Source: JAMHZE01 sp964424715 (GTDB taxonomy: Bacteria; Pseudomonadota; Alphaproteobacteria; Rickettsiales; UBA8987). From it: 64,000 nucleotides of DNA. Numbering within the stretch: the first letter of the stretch is position 1; each line of letters starts with the position of its first letter. Of this stretch, positions 9,004 to 17,970 are shown in pieces. A program made the position numbers and the translations under genes. The stretch spans positions 8,186 to 72,185 of the forward strand of contig CAYRJW010000001.1 in NCBI GenBank assembly GCA_964424715.1, given 5' to 3'. The notes below the pieces were generated by a model that did no database searches, was not told the origin of the DNA, and was given only the letters and a program-made list of their open reading frames with translations.

Positions 9004-9912
9004 ATGTTCGCAAAGGGCTCTTTTTTACTGAAACTGAAGCATCTCGCAGAACTGGCCGTGGTATTGCCGCTGTTCTTTCTGCTTAAGATATTGCCGTTTG
9101 CGGTATCGTCTTTTCTGCTCGGTAAATTGCTGCGGTTGCTTGGAAGGAATCATAAGTCTCACCAGACGGCGCTTAAGAATATAAAACACTGTTTTCCTGA
9201 AAAAACCGATGCGGAGATCGGGGATATCGCCCTGAACTCATGGGAAAATCTTGGCAGGATAGCGGGCGAATTGCCGCATATAGTTTCCTACCAGCAGGGC
9301 AGGATGCAGGAGCTGGCGCCTATATCAGGAATAGAGAATCTTGAGGAGGCAGAAAGATTCGCGAAGGAAAATAATACCGGCATAGTGCTGATGACGGCCC
9401 ATATCGGTAACTGGGAACTGGCCGCGCGCACAGCACTGATACTGGACCCGGAAACAGCGCTGATATACCGCAAGGCGAACAACCCTTATGTAGATGCGCT
9501 GATACAGAATCTGCGTGGAAAATATACCGATTTTATCATACCCAAAGGTGATAAAAGCGGGGTGCGGGATATTTTAAAACATCTTAAAAGCGGCGGCAGT
9601 CTCGCCATGCTCGCAGACCAGAAAATAAGTGCCGGGGTTGATGTCAGATTCTTTGAGACCACGGTAAAAGCGCCATCTTCAGCTGGTGAATTCAGTCTAA
9701 AATATAATACGCCGGTGGTTACTTTCAGGGCGGTGCGGGATGAGATAGCGAAAACATCTTTCGTGGTGAAATTCGATAAGCCGATATATTCCGAGGGCAG
9801 AAGCCCGGAGGAGATAATGCAGCTTATATATAATAATTACGAACGCTGGATAAGGGAATATCCGAACCAGTGGTTCTGGCAACATAACCGGTTCGAGCTG
9901 GCGAAGAAGTAG
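9004..9912 (+). CDS. lpxL: Lipid A lauroyl/myristoyl acyltransferase (LpxL/HtrB family)
   Basis: Inner-membrane enzyme that adds a secondary fatty acyl chain to lipid A. The 302-residue protein has an N-terminal hydrophobic anchor (AELAVVLPLFFLLKILPF) and the HX4E catalytic motif as H133-IGNW-E138, followed by YRKANNPYVD and the DQK segment typical of this family. The ATG follows the gyrA stop codon without any spacer, so it is probably read from the gyrA transcript, an unusual pairing. Which acyl chain is transferred cannot be told from sequence alone. Confidence 0.9.
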   Translation: MFAKGSFLLKLKHLAELAVVLPLFFLLKILPFAVSSFLLGKLLRLLGRNHKSHQTALKNIKHCFPEKTDAEIGDIALNSWENLGRIAGELPHIVSYQQGRMQELAPISGIENLEEAERFAKENNTGIVLMTAHIGNWELAARTALILDPETALIYRKANNPYVDALIQNLRGKYTDFIIPKGDKSGVRDILKHLKSGGSLAMLADQKISAGVDVRFFETTVKAPSSAGEFSLKYNTPVVTFRAVRDEIAKTSFVVKFDKPIYSEGRSPEEIMQLIYNNYERWIREYPNQWFWQHNRFELAKK

Positions 9913-9914
9913 TT

Positions 9915-11156
9915 TTATTTTTCAGGTGGGCTCTCAAAATATTTCAGCAAAGAAGGGTCTTTCTTTGCGCCTTCTATTATTTTATCTTCCAATATCTGCG
10001 AGGCTGTGTTGGAAGTTGCAGGAACCACTGCCGCACCTGCTTCGATGGAGATATCGTTGATGAGCTTATCATCGGGGTTCGCACCTAAATGTCCGGAGAT
10101 AAGGTCCTCAAAATTCTTGTTGGACTCATCGCAGAGATTGACAAATACATCATCATAGGAAGCCCCGGTCTTGTTGAGGCGCCAGCCTCTCTCGCTGGTC
10201 AGGGAGTAATATCCGAATTCTCTGGCAGGGTTCTGGAACAGGAAACAATATTTATCATTTCGGCTGAAATAGTAGGTTCCGCGAATGCCGTAAGTGAAGA
10301 ATTCATGGCGCTGAAGTAATTTAGGCGAGGATTTTTCCGGCAGCATTTTATCTATGAATTTCGGGTACTCACCGTTTTCATAATAATATCTATCAACTTT
10401 CAGCTTTACTTCATCTATGTAATGTTTTGCGTCTGCTACATCTTTGTTATTATATATTTCCCCGAGAGGAATGGAGGTTACGGGCAGAATGAGCAGGAGA
10501 AGGAAAAAACTGCATAGAATCAGATTTCTTTTAAGGCCAGAAAAACTGAATTTACCGTTAATTACCCAGTAGGCCATAAGTGAGACAAATCCCGAGATAA
10601 TGGCTATTGCAGCGAGGCCCAGGAATAATCTGAAGCTGAATGAAAGCCAGAGCATATCAAAACTTATTTTCCCGAACAGGCCGCCAGCCAGGGGGGTTAT
10701 CTGCTCGAAATGACCGCGGCCGGTATAAGCAAAAACAGGGATGGAAATTATGGTTATTATTGTGGTGGCGGATAGTAAGAATTTTGTTTTGGAAGGTAAC
10801 AGTATAAGCGTAAGAAAAATATTAAATAATATGAAACACCACAGGTAATATGACAGGGTGAACCATTCTATACCGTATCTTTCAGGCTCGGCGATCTGTT
10901 TTAGGGCGGTATCGGCAATGAAGAAGCAGACAGCAATACGGATAAGGGAGGATATAACCAGAGCATAATTATTGGTGAGTTTTTTTGAGAAAACTACCAT
11001 AGTTACTATTGCGGCAAATATTACGAATATCAGGGTAAAACTGATCGTGCTTATACACATGGTTTTAATGGATCCTGATGCCGCACATATCTCGGCAGGC
11101 ATGGGCAGGTGGAAGGATAGGAAAATACTGTTTATATAGTATATCAGAAGGTCCAT
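9915..11156 (-). CDS. Unknown multi-pass membrane protein with a pilin-like C-terminal domain
   Basis: I do not recognise this 413-residue protein as a named family. The first ~240 residues hold about six hydrophobic membrane segments. The last of these (LILCSFFLLLLILPVTSIPL) is followed by a soluble region that begins ADAKHYIDEVKLKVDRYYYENGEYP. That layout resembles a type IV pilin or pseudopilin, in which a hydrophobic helix leads into an amphipathic helix and a small globular domain with paired Cys (YCFLFQNP, NLCDESN). No prepilin peptidase site precedes it, so it would stay a fixed membrane domain. It lies between lpxL and cdsA on the opposite strand. An ATG 18 codons downstream could be an alternative start. 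Confidence 0.5.
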   Translation of the reverse strand: MDLLIYYINSIFLSFHLPMPAEICAASGSIKTMCISTISFTLIFVIFAAIVTMVVFSKKLTNNYALVISSLIRIAVCFFIADTALKQIAEPERYGIEWFTLSYYLWCFILFNIFLTLILLPSKTKFLLSATTIITIISIPVFAYTGRGHFEQITPLAGGLFGKISFDMLWLSFSFRLFLGLAAIAIISGFVSLMAYWVINGKFSFSGLKRNLILCSFFLLLLILPVTSIPLGEIYNNKDVADAKHYIDEVKLKVDRYYYENGEYPKFIDKMLPEKSSPKLLQRHEFFTYGIRGTYYFSRNDKYCFLFQNPAREFGYYSLTSERGWRLNKTGASYDDVFVNLCDESNKNFEDLISGHLGANPDDKLINDISIEAGAAVVPATSNTASQILEDKIIEGAKKDPSLLKYFESPPEK

Positions 11157-11210
11157 AAATATATAATTTAAAGCTAGACTTACGCAGGTAAAACCTATAC
11201 CAAAAACAAT

Positions 11211-11933
11211 ATGTCAAATCTAGTTAAAAGAAGCCTTTCGGCATTAATTCTAGCGCCTCTGGTGGTGTATCTTATGTATTCCGGCGGGAAGCCATATCTT
11301 TATATGATACTGGTGCTGTTCCTTGGCATGTTCTATGAATGGGTGATGATAACCCGCAAGGCAGAGCAGAAACTTCTATGGTGGATATTCGGTTTTTTCT
11401 ATATCGGGTTTGCATGCATGGTGATGCTGTTCTTAGAAAGGATGCGTTATGATTTCGCAGGCTTCCATAAAGTGCCGGTGCTACTGTTCCTGCTTGCGAT
11501 ACTGGTCTGGCTCAACGATATATTCTCTTATGTCTTTGGTAAAGGTTTGGGCGGTCCAAAATTAATGCCGAAAGTTTCGCCGAATAAAACATGGGCGGGA
11601 ACGGTTGGCGGTGTTGTTGCATGTGTGGCATTCTTTTTCATCATGAATTATTCGATAGGCTTTGGTGCCAATATAATTTCTGATGAGGTTTTCATGATAG
11701 CGCTCGGGATACATATAATTGTTCCTATAATCGCGCTTATCGGCGACCTGTTCGAATCTATGGTGAAAAGAAAATTCGGTGTTAAGGATTCGGGAAGTAT
11801 AATTCCTGGGCATGGCGGCATACTTGACAGGATGGATGGCATGTTACTGGTGATGAACGTAACAGGTGCGCTGTTCTATATAATGTTTGCCATCAAAGCC
11901 GGGCAGCTTGCCGCACAGGGAGTTACGGTATAA
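11211..11933 (+). CDS. cdsA: Phosphatidate cytidylyltransferase
   Basis: Integral membrane enzyme that makes CDP-diacylglycerol from phosphatidic acid and CTP, the branch point for phospholipid synthesis. The 240-residue protein is mostly transmembrane. It ends with the CDS signature region GDLFESMVKRKFGVKDSGS and IPGHGGILDRMDGML, which includes the conserved Asp residues that bind metal. VSPNKTWAG is also typical. It starts the operon cdsA-dxr-rseP-bamA-skp; uppS, which usually precedes cdsA, is not here. The stop codon shares one base with the dxr start. Confidence 0.95.
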   Translation: MSNLVKRSLSALILAPLVVYLMYSGGKPYLYMILVLFLGMFYEWVMITRKAEQKLLWWIFGFFYIGFACMVMLFLERMRYDFAGFHKVPVLLFLLAILVWLNDIFSYVFGKGLGGPKLMPKVSPNKTWAGTVGGVVACVAFFFIMNYSIGFGANIISDEVFMIALGIHIIVPIIALIGDLFESMVKRKFGVKDSGSIIPGHGGILDRMDGMLLVMNVTGALFYIMFAIKAGQLAAQGVTV

Positions 11934-13114
11934 TGACAAAAACAATAACCATACTCGGCGTTACCGGAAGCATTGGCCAGAACACGGCGGAACTGGTGCA
12001 GGCCAATCCGGAGAAATTCAAAGTTAAATCTGTAATAGCGCAGAAGAGTGTTGAGAAATTAACGGCGCTTGCAAAAAGTCTGCGTGCAGAACAGGCTGTA
12101 ATTGCCGATGATACAAAATATAAAGAACTGAAAGATGCGCTCGCGGGAAGTGGCATAGAAGTTGTAGCTGGGAAAGAGGCAATGCTTGAAGCGGCGGGTG
12201 AGAAGGCTGATCTGTTCCTTTCTTCAGCGGTAGGATTTTGTGCGCTGGAGCCGACACTGGCGGCGATAAGGGCTGGCAGCAATATCGGTCTTGCGAATAA
12301 GGAGTGCTTGGTTTGCGCTGGCGATCTGATGAATGATGAGGTGGCAAAAGCGGGCGTAAAACTTCTGCCGATAGATTCGGAACATAATTCGATATACCAG
12401 ATATTTGATTTCAAGCGGAAGGAAGATGTTGAGAAAATAATTTTAACCGCATCAGGCGGACCATTCCGGAATTTCACTAAGGATGAACTTGCGAACATCA
12501 CTCCGGCGATGGCAATAAAACATCCTAACTGGAGCATGGGCGCTAAAATATCGGTGGATTCGGCAACGCTTATGAATAAGGGGTTGGAGGTGTTAGAGGC
12601 TTATTACCTGTTCCCGGTGGAGAAAAAGCAGATAGATGTTCTGGTGCATCCGCAATCTATAATTCACGGCCTGGTGACATATAAGGACGGCTCAATGCTG
12701 GCGGGGATGAGCTTCCCGGATATGAAGATCCCTATCTCATACGCGCTTGGATATCCTGAAAGGCTTGCCAACGATACAAAAAGAATAGACCTTGCGGCGA
12801 TAGGCTCTTTGAACTTTGAGAAGCCGGATAATGATAAATTTCCATGTCTGGGCCTTGCAAGAAATGCGCTGGAACTGGGCGCAAAAGCGCCGATCGCGCT
12901 TAACGCCGCCAACGAGATCGCGGTAGAAGCCTTCCTGAACGGGCGGATAAGTTTTGTGCAGATAGCCTATGTAGTAGAAATGGTTGTAGAAAAAATAATT
13001 TCTTCTGCTAAGAATGCGGTTGAAACTCTGGAGCAGGTGTTCGAGGTCGATCTGGAATCTCGGAAACTGGCGGAACAATTAATAAACGGTAAAATCGGAA
13101 AAAGGGCGGCTTAA
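11933..13114 (+). CDS. dxr: 1-deoxy-D-xylulose-5-phosphate reductoisomerase
   Basis: Second enzyme of the MEP isoprenoid pathway; it converts DXP to MEP using NADPH and a divalent metal. The N-terminal Rossmann motif is LGVTGSIGQNT (residues 9-18). The catalytic region holds NKECLVCAGDLM and LLPIDSEHNSIYQ, with the metal-binding Asp/Glu, and later SVDSATLMNKGLEVLEA and VHPQSIIHG. The 393-residue length is normal. It supplies isoprenoid precursors for undecaprenyl phosphate and quinones, which suits its place in this envelope operon. Three bases separate it from rseP. Confidence 0.97.
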   Translation: MTKTITILGVTGSIGQNTAELVQANPEKFKVKSVIAQKSVEKLTALAKSLRAEQAVIADDTKYKELKDALAGSGIEVVAGKEAMLEAAGEKADLFLSSAVGFCALEPTLAAIRAGSNIGLANKECLVCAGDLMNDEVAKAGVKLLPIDSEHNSIYQIFDFKRKEDVEKIILTASGGPFRNFTKDELANITPAMAIKHPNWSMGAKISVDSATLMNKGLEVLEAYYLFPVEKKQIDVLVHPQSIIHGLVTYKDGSMLAGMSFPDMKIPISYALGYPERLANDTKRIDLAAIGSLNFEKPDNDKFPCLGLARNALELGAKAPIALNAANEIAVEAFLNGRISFVQIAYVVEMVVEKIISSAKNAVETLEQVFEVDLESRKLAEQLINGKIGKRAA

Positions 13115-13117
13115 AAA

Positions 13118-14239
13118 ATGGAACTCGCAACATTGATCGTGCATAATATAATCTCATTCATAGTGATACTTTCCATTATAGTGTTCCTGCATGAGTTCGG
13201 ACATTACTGGGTAGCGAAGAAATTCGGCGTGAAGATAGAAACATTCTCGATAGGTTTCGGCAAAGAGATATTCGGCTGGAACGATAAAAGCGGTACAAGA
13301 TGGAAAATAAGCATGTGGCCCCTTGGTGGCTATGTAAAAATGTTCGGGGATGATTCGGCAGCAAGTACGCCGGATAGTAAAAAACTAAGCGAGATGTCGG
13401 ATGAGGAAAAGAAAGTCTCTTTCTATTTCCAGAAGATATATAAAAGGTTCCTTATCGTTCTTGGTGGCCCGGCGTTTAATTTTTTAACGGCTATCGTAAT
13501 TCTTTCATTCTTCTTTTTCTTCTATGGTCGCCCGGAAACAAAGCCGGTGGTTGATACTGTGGTTGAAAATTCCGCCGCTGCCGCTGCCGGGTTTAAAAAA
13601 GGCGACGAGATCATTGAGCTTGATGGCCAGAGCATCACAAGGTTCGAACAGATAAAAGGCATAGTTTCCCTTAACCCTGAGATCCCGCTTGAGATAGTTT
13701 ATTTAAGGGATGGAAAAAAAATAAAAACGAAAATTACTCCGAAGATGCAGGAGACAAAAGATATATTCGGTGATGTAACAAAAATAGGCCTGATAGGTAT
13801 CGGTGCAACAGAATCGACATTTAAAAAGCTTGGCGGCACGGAAGCAATTTCCGCTTCGGTCATCGAGACATATGACATTAGCGCAAAAACACTTCAGGCA
13901 GTCGGGCAGATGATAACCGGCCAGCGTTCTGCGCATGATATAAGCGGCGTTCTGCGCATCGCGGATTACTCAGGAAAATCGGTTGATCAGGGTTTTAAAA
14001 TGGTGTTCTGGTTCATGGCTATCATTTCAATAAATCTGGGGCTGGTGAATCTGTTCCCGATTCCAATGCTTGACGGCGGACATTTATTCTTCTACTTAAT
14101 TGAAGCAGTCAGGGGTAAGCCATTGTCCGAAAAGACACAGGAATATCTCTTCCGTTTCGGCTTTTTAGTACTGATGAGCCTGATGGTGTTTGCAACTTTT
14201 AACGATTTGAGTCATTTTAATATTATAAAACTTCCATAA
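13118..14239 (+). CDS. rseP: Site-2 intramembrane metalloprotease RseP
   Basis: Zinc protease that cuts anti-sigma factors or signal peptides within the inner membrane. The HExxH zinc site is HEFGH at residues 25-29 in the first membrane helix. A PDZ domain follows (VVENSAAAAAGFKKGDEI, about 145-215), and the second zinc ligand site is the LDG motif in NLFPIPMLDGGHLFF near residue 310. At 373 residues it has a single PDZ domain, the alphaproteobacterial form, rather than the two of E. coli. It lies between dxr and bamA, the standard order. Confidence 0.95.
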   Translation: MELATLIVHNIISFIVILSIIVFLHEFGHYWVAKKFGVKIETFSIGFGKEIFGWNDKSGTRWKISMWPLGGYVKMFGDDSAASTPDSKKLSEMSDEEKKVSFYFQKIYKRFLIVLGGPAFNFLTAIVILSFFFFFYGRPETKPVVDTVVENSAAAAAGFKKGDEIIELDGQSITRFEQIKGIVSLNPEIPLEIVYLRDGKKIKTKITPKMQETKDIFGDVTKIGLIGIGATESTFKKLGGTEAISASVIETYDISAKTLQAVGQMITGQRSAHDISGVLRIADYSGKSVDQGFKMVFWFMAIISINLGLVNLFPIPMLDGGHLFFYLIEAVRGKPLSEKTQEYLFRFGFLVLMSLMVFATFNDLSHFNIIKLP

Positions 14240-14259
14240 TAAAAAACAGGGTTGGAACC

Positions 14260-16542
14260 ATGAAAAACATTAAATTAATCTTAGCTTTAGCGATCATCGC
14301 CGGTTCTTTTTCTGCTCGTGCCGAAGAAACCGTGATAAAAGATATTCAGGTGAATGGTAATAAAAGGGTTGAGACCGCCACTGTTGAAGCATTTTTGAAT
14401 GTTCCTCTTAACCAGCCGGTTGATAAATCAACGCTCGATGGCGCGTTTAAAAGAATGTACGATACCGGCCTGTTCGAAGATCTGAATATGGCACTTAAGA
14501 ACGGCGTGCTTATAGTGAATGTTGTTGAGAACCCGGTTGTTTCGGAAGTTAATTTAGTTGGCAATAAAAAGCTTGATGAAGAAAAGATAACCCCTGAACT
14601 TAAAGTTTCCCCGCGCGCTATATTTAAAGAATCTGATGTAAAAGCGGATGTGAAACGCATATTAACTCTTTACCAGAGAAGCGGCCGTTTCAATGTTAAG
14701 GTTGATCCTAAAATTGAAAAACTTGATGATGGCAGGGTCAATGTTACCTATAAAATAGACGAAGGTCAGCGCGCTGAAGTTGAACAGATATCTTTCATCG
14801 GCAATAACGCTTTCAGCGAAGGCGAGCTTGAATCTGTAGTGAGCACAAAAGAAAGTGCATGGTATAAATTCTTCTCCGGCAATGACAATTACGATCCGGA
14901 CAGACTGGAATATGACAGGGAATTACTGCGCAGGCACTATGTAGCCAGCGGCTATGCCGATGTAAGGATTATCTCTGCTGATGCAGAATATAATGAATCT
15001 GAAAAAGCCTTTAATGTTATATATACAGTTGATGAAGGCGCGCATTATAATTTCGGCAAGGTCGATATCACAAGCTCTATACCTGATATCACCCTTGATA
15101 AGGTGGCCGAACAGATAAAAACCAGAGAAGGAAAGGAATTCAACGCGAATCTGGTTGAAAGCACCATCTCTAACCTTACCGATCACCTTGGTGATAAAGG
15201 CTATGCCTTCGTAAGAATAGACCCGCAATATAATAAAGGTGAGAATAACACGATGGATATCACCTATATGATATCTGAAGGCCCGCGCGTTTATGTTAAT
15301 AAAATTAACATCATCGGCAATGCCCGTACTATGGATGAAGTCATCAGAAGAGAATTCAGGATAGCTGAAGGTGATCCATATAACGCATCCAAGATCAAAC
15401 GCTCTAAACAAAGAATTGAAGCGCTTGGCTTCTTCTCAAAAGTTGATGTTGAGAATCAGGCGACAGATAAAGCTGATAAGGTTGATGTTAATCTTAAAGT
15501 TGCCGAACAATCTACCGGTGAACTTACCTTTGGCGCAGGTCTTTCCAGCGCGGATGGTGTTCTTGGTGATGTCAGCATAACCGAACGCAACCTGCTTGGT
15601 AAAGGCCAGTTCCTGAGGGCGAATTTCACTGTTGCCTCAACAAGGCAGGAGATAGATCTTTCCTTCACTGAACCTTACTTCATGGACAGGAACTTTGCGG
15701 CCGGTATCGATCTTTTCAATACCTCTAACCAAAGCGGCGGTAGCTTCAACAACTATACGTTTGATAGCTCCACCACTGGTTTCAGCCTGAGAGGAACTTA
15801 TCCGTGGAATGAATATGTAAGCCACACCGTAAGATACACCCTGAGAAGCGATGAGGTTTCCAACCCTGCGGTAGGTGCATCTGCCTATGTACTTGAGCAG
15901 GTGGGTTCAAGGATGACCTCTTCCGTGGGCCAGACATTCTCCTACAACACGCTTGATAACCAGCTTTCACCAACTGCCGGCTGGCTGGCATCATTAAGCC
16001 AGGATGTTGCAGGTGTGGGTGGCGATGTGAATTACCTGAAACATGAAGGTAAGTTGAATTACTTCACCCCAGTATCTGAGGACTGGTCTGATGTGGTGCT
16101 GAAACTTTCTGCAAGGGCTGGTAATATACTTGGCCTTAACGGCGATAATGTTGCCATCAATGACAGGTTCTTCGTAGGCTCTACCATAATCAGGGGCTTT
16201 GATAACCAAGGTATCGGCCCGCGTGATAAGGTCACCAAAGATCCGCTTGGTGGTAATACTTACTACGCTGCTTCAACCGAAATGATGTTCCCGCTCGGCC
16301 TGCCTGAGGAGCTGGGAATAAAAGGTGCGGTGTTCGCTGATGCTGCAACGCTTTCCGATGTTGATACGGCACTTACCACCACCAATGTTCAGGATGATAC
16401 TGCTATAAGGGCATCCGCGGGTGTTGGCGTGTTCTGGCGCTCGCCGGTCGGCCCGATCAGGGTTGATCTTGCAACGCCTATCCAGAAACAAAGCTACGAT
16501 GAAACCCAGGTCGTAAGATTCAGTTTCGGAACCAAATTCTAA
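14260..16542 (+). CDS. bamA: Outer-membrane assembly factor BamA
   Basis: Central subunit of the BAM complex, which folds beta-barrel proteins into the outer membrane. A signal peptide ends near ARA-EE (residue 22). Five POTRA domains fill roughly residues 25-420, each with the beta-alpha-alpha-beta-beta pattern (for example VNGNKRVETATVEAFL and INIIGNARTMDEVIRREF). The C-terminal 16-strand barrel follows, including the VRGF-like loop motif IIRGFDNQGIGPRD and a terminal Phe (VVRFSFGTKF). The length of 760 is typical. Skp lies 22 bases downstream and should hand over its clients. Confidence 0.97.
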   Translation: MKNIKLILALAIIAGSFSARAEETVIKDIQVNGNKRVETATVEAFLNVPLNQPVDKSTLDGAFKRMYDTGLFEDLNMALKNGVLIVNVVENPVVSEVNLVGNKKLDEEKITPELKVSPRAIFKESDVKADVKRILTLYQRSGRFNVKVDPKIEKLDDGRVNVTYKIDEGQRAEVEQISFIGNNAFSEGELESVVSTKESAWYKFFSGNDNYDPDRLEYDRELLRRHYVASGYADVRIISADAEYNESEKAFNVIYTVDEGAHYNFGKVDITSSIPDITLDKVAEQIKTREGKEFNANLVESTISNLTDHLGDKGYAFVRIDPQYNKGENNTMDITYMISEGPRVYVNKINIIGNARTMDEVIRREFRIAEGDPYNASKIKRSKQRIEALGFFSKVDVENQATDKADKVDVNLKVAEQSTGELTFGAGLSSADGVLGDVSITERNLLGKGQFLRANFTVASTRQEIDLSFTEPYFMDRNFAAGIDLFNTSNQSGGSFNNYTFDSSTTGFSLRGTYPWNEYVSHTVRYTLRSDEVSNPAVGASAYVLEQVGSRMTSSVGQTFSYNTLDNQLSPTAGWLASLSQDVAGVGGDVNYLKHEGKLNYFTPVSEDWSDVVLKLSARAGNILGLNGDNVAINDRFFVGSTIIRGFDNQGIGPRDKVTKDPLGGNTYYAASTEMMFPLGLPEELGIKGAVFADAATLSDVDTALTTTNVQDDTAIRASAGVGVFWRSPVGPIRVDLATPIQKQSYDETQVVRFSFGTKF

Positions 16543-16564
16543 TTTTTGAGGATAATTTATTATT

Positions 16565-17107
16565 ATGAGATATTGCCTTTTACTGTTAAGCCTTGCGGTC
16601 ATCGCAGGTTCTTCTTCCGTCCGTGCCGATGATAAATATGAGATAAAACGCATTGCCGTGGTTGATGTTAAACGCATCACCGATGAATCACTGGCCGCGA
16701 AGACCGCTCAGAAAGAAGTCGGCAAACTGAAAGATAAATATCTTGCCGAGATAAAAGCCGAAGACAAAAAACTTCAGGACAGGCAGAAGCAGCTGGTCGG
16801 TGAGAAGAAGGTTCTTTCCGCGGAAGCTTTCAACAAAAAGGTCCTGGAATTCAGGAAGCTGGTAGATGTCAAAAAGGCTGAAGCCGCAAAGAAACAAAAA
16901 GTTGTTGAGGCTGCTTACCTAAAATCACTGGAACTTATCCGCGATGAGACAATGAAAGTCATCGCCGAGATCGCAAAAGACAAAGAACTTGATCTGGTGA
17001 TACCTTCCTCGCAATTACTATTCAGCAAACCTGCAACGGACATCACTCAGGAAACTCTGGGGATGCTGAATGAAAGGCTTACCAAGGTTGATATAAACGT
17101 TAAGTAG
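16565..17107 (+). CDS. skp: Periplasmic chaperone Skp/OmpH
   Basis: Holds unfolded outer-membrane proteins in the periplasm on their way to BAM. The 180-residue protein has a signal peptide ending around VRA-DD (residue 21), then a short beta core (IAVVDVKRI). A long charged coiled coil of Lys, Glu and Ala follows (about residues 45-125), forming the tentacle arms, and the chain returns to the core with DLVIPSSQLLF. It is the last gene of the cdsA-skp operon. The next gene, fabG, is on the opposite strand and ends 9 bases away. Confidence 0.92.
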   Translation: MRYCLLLLSLAVIAGSSSVRADDKYEIKRIAVVDVKRITDESLAAKTAQKEVGKLKDKYLAEIKAEDKKLQDRQKQLVGEKKVLSAEAFNKKVLEFRKLVDVKKAEAAKKQKVVEAAYLKSLELIRDETMKVIAEIAKDKELDLVIPSSQLLFSKPATDITQETLGMLNERLTKVDINVK

Positions 17108-17116
17108 TTCTTTAAA

Positions 17117-17854
17117 CTATACCATTAACATCCCGCCATTAACGTGAATTGTCTGGCCAGTGATATAAGCGGCCTCATCTGAGGCAAGGAAACATACGGC
17201 GGCGGCGACATCTTTTGGTTTGCCCATCACGCCCACAGGGATAACAGATAGCATTTTATTTTTCTGATCTTCAGTTAGTTTATCGGTCATTGCGGTCTCG
17301 ATGAAACCAGGGGCGATGTTGTTTGCAGTAACGCCGCGTGATGCAAGCTCAGAGGCTATGGATTTTACTAAGCCCGCAACCCCTGCTTTTGATGCAACAT
17401 AATTGGCCTGTCCCGGATTGCCCATAGTGCCGACGATAGAGCCGATAGTAATGATACGGCCATGGCGGTTCTTCATCATGCCGCGCATGCAGGATTTAAT
17501 CAGTGTGAAGGTGGAGGTAAGGTTAACCTGTATCACTTCCTCAAAATCTTCCTCGCTCATGCGCATGGAGAGATTATCCTTGGTGATACCGGCATTACAG
17601 ATTAGTATATCTATCTTGCCCATTTTCTCTTCCGCCGTGGCGGCAAGTTTTTTGATGGATTCTTTGTCTTTCAGGTTAGCGGTCTGAACATGCACGCGCT
17701 CACCCAGTGACTTTGCCAGCTCCTGTAATTTTTCTTCCCTTGTACCGGAGATGGTTATCTCGCAGCCCTGCGCGTGCAGAAGTCTTGCTATATCTTCACC
17801 GATACCACCGGTTGCGCCGGTAACCAAAGCCTTTTTACCCTGTAAACTGAACAT
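17117..17854 (-). CDS. fabG: 3-oxoacyl-[acyl-carrier-protein] reductase
   Basis: NADPH-dependent reductase of fatty acid elongation. It is a short-chain dehydrogenase with the nucleotide-binding motif TGATGGIG (residues 12-19), CNAGIT near 86-91 and the catalytic triad Ser139, Tyr152 and Lys156, almost the E. coli numbering. The frame runs open to 17908, but AGGAG at 17861-17865 (minus strand) lies 6 bases before the ATG at 17854. The resulting 245 residues match the family length, so I place the start there; an adjacent ATG at 17857 is the alternative. FabD and AcpP, usual neighbours, are not in the window. Confidence 0.93.
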   Translation of the reverse strand: MFSLQGKKALVTGATGGIGEDIARLLHAQGCEITISGTREEKLQELAKSLGERVHVQTANLKDKESIKKLAATAEEKMGKIDILICNAGITKDNLSMRMSEEDFEEVIQVNLTSTFTLIKSCMRGMMKNRHGRIITIGSIVGTMGNPGQANYVASKAGVAGLVKSIASELASRGVTANNIAPGFIETAMTDKLTEDQKNKMLSVIPVGVMGKPKDVAAAVCFLASDEAAYITGQTIHVNGGMLMV

Positions 17855-17879
17855 CATATTCTCCTTGTTTCTGAGAGAG

Positions 17880-17908
17880 AAAATCGCAGTTAGAGTAAAT
17901 AATGTCAA
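17880..17908 (-). promoter_or_regulatory. Possible fabG promoter
   Basis: On the minus strand a perfect TTGACA (17903-17908) is followed after 17 bases by GATTTT (17880-17885), a weak -10. It begins right after the terminator of the upstream minus-strand gene and 22 bases before the fabG start. Confidence 0.45.
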
Positions 17909-17912
17909 TAAA

Positions 17913-17940
17913 AAAGCCCCGTAAATTATTACGGGGCTTT
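17913..17940 (-). terminator. Rho-independent terminator of the Bax-inhibitor-like gene
   Basis: AAAGCCCCGTAA (17913-17924) and TTACGGGGCTTT (17929-17940) form a perfect 12-bp stem with a 4-base loop. Read on the minus strand it is followed by a run of Ts. It lies 30 bases beyond the stop codon at 17971. The flanking A and T runs would let it work in both directions. Confidence 0.9.
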
Positions 17941-17970
17941 AAAAGTAAGAATTGCAAACCTTGCTATTGT

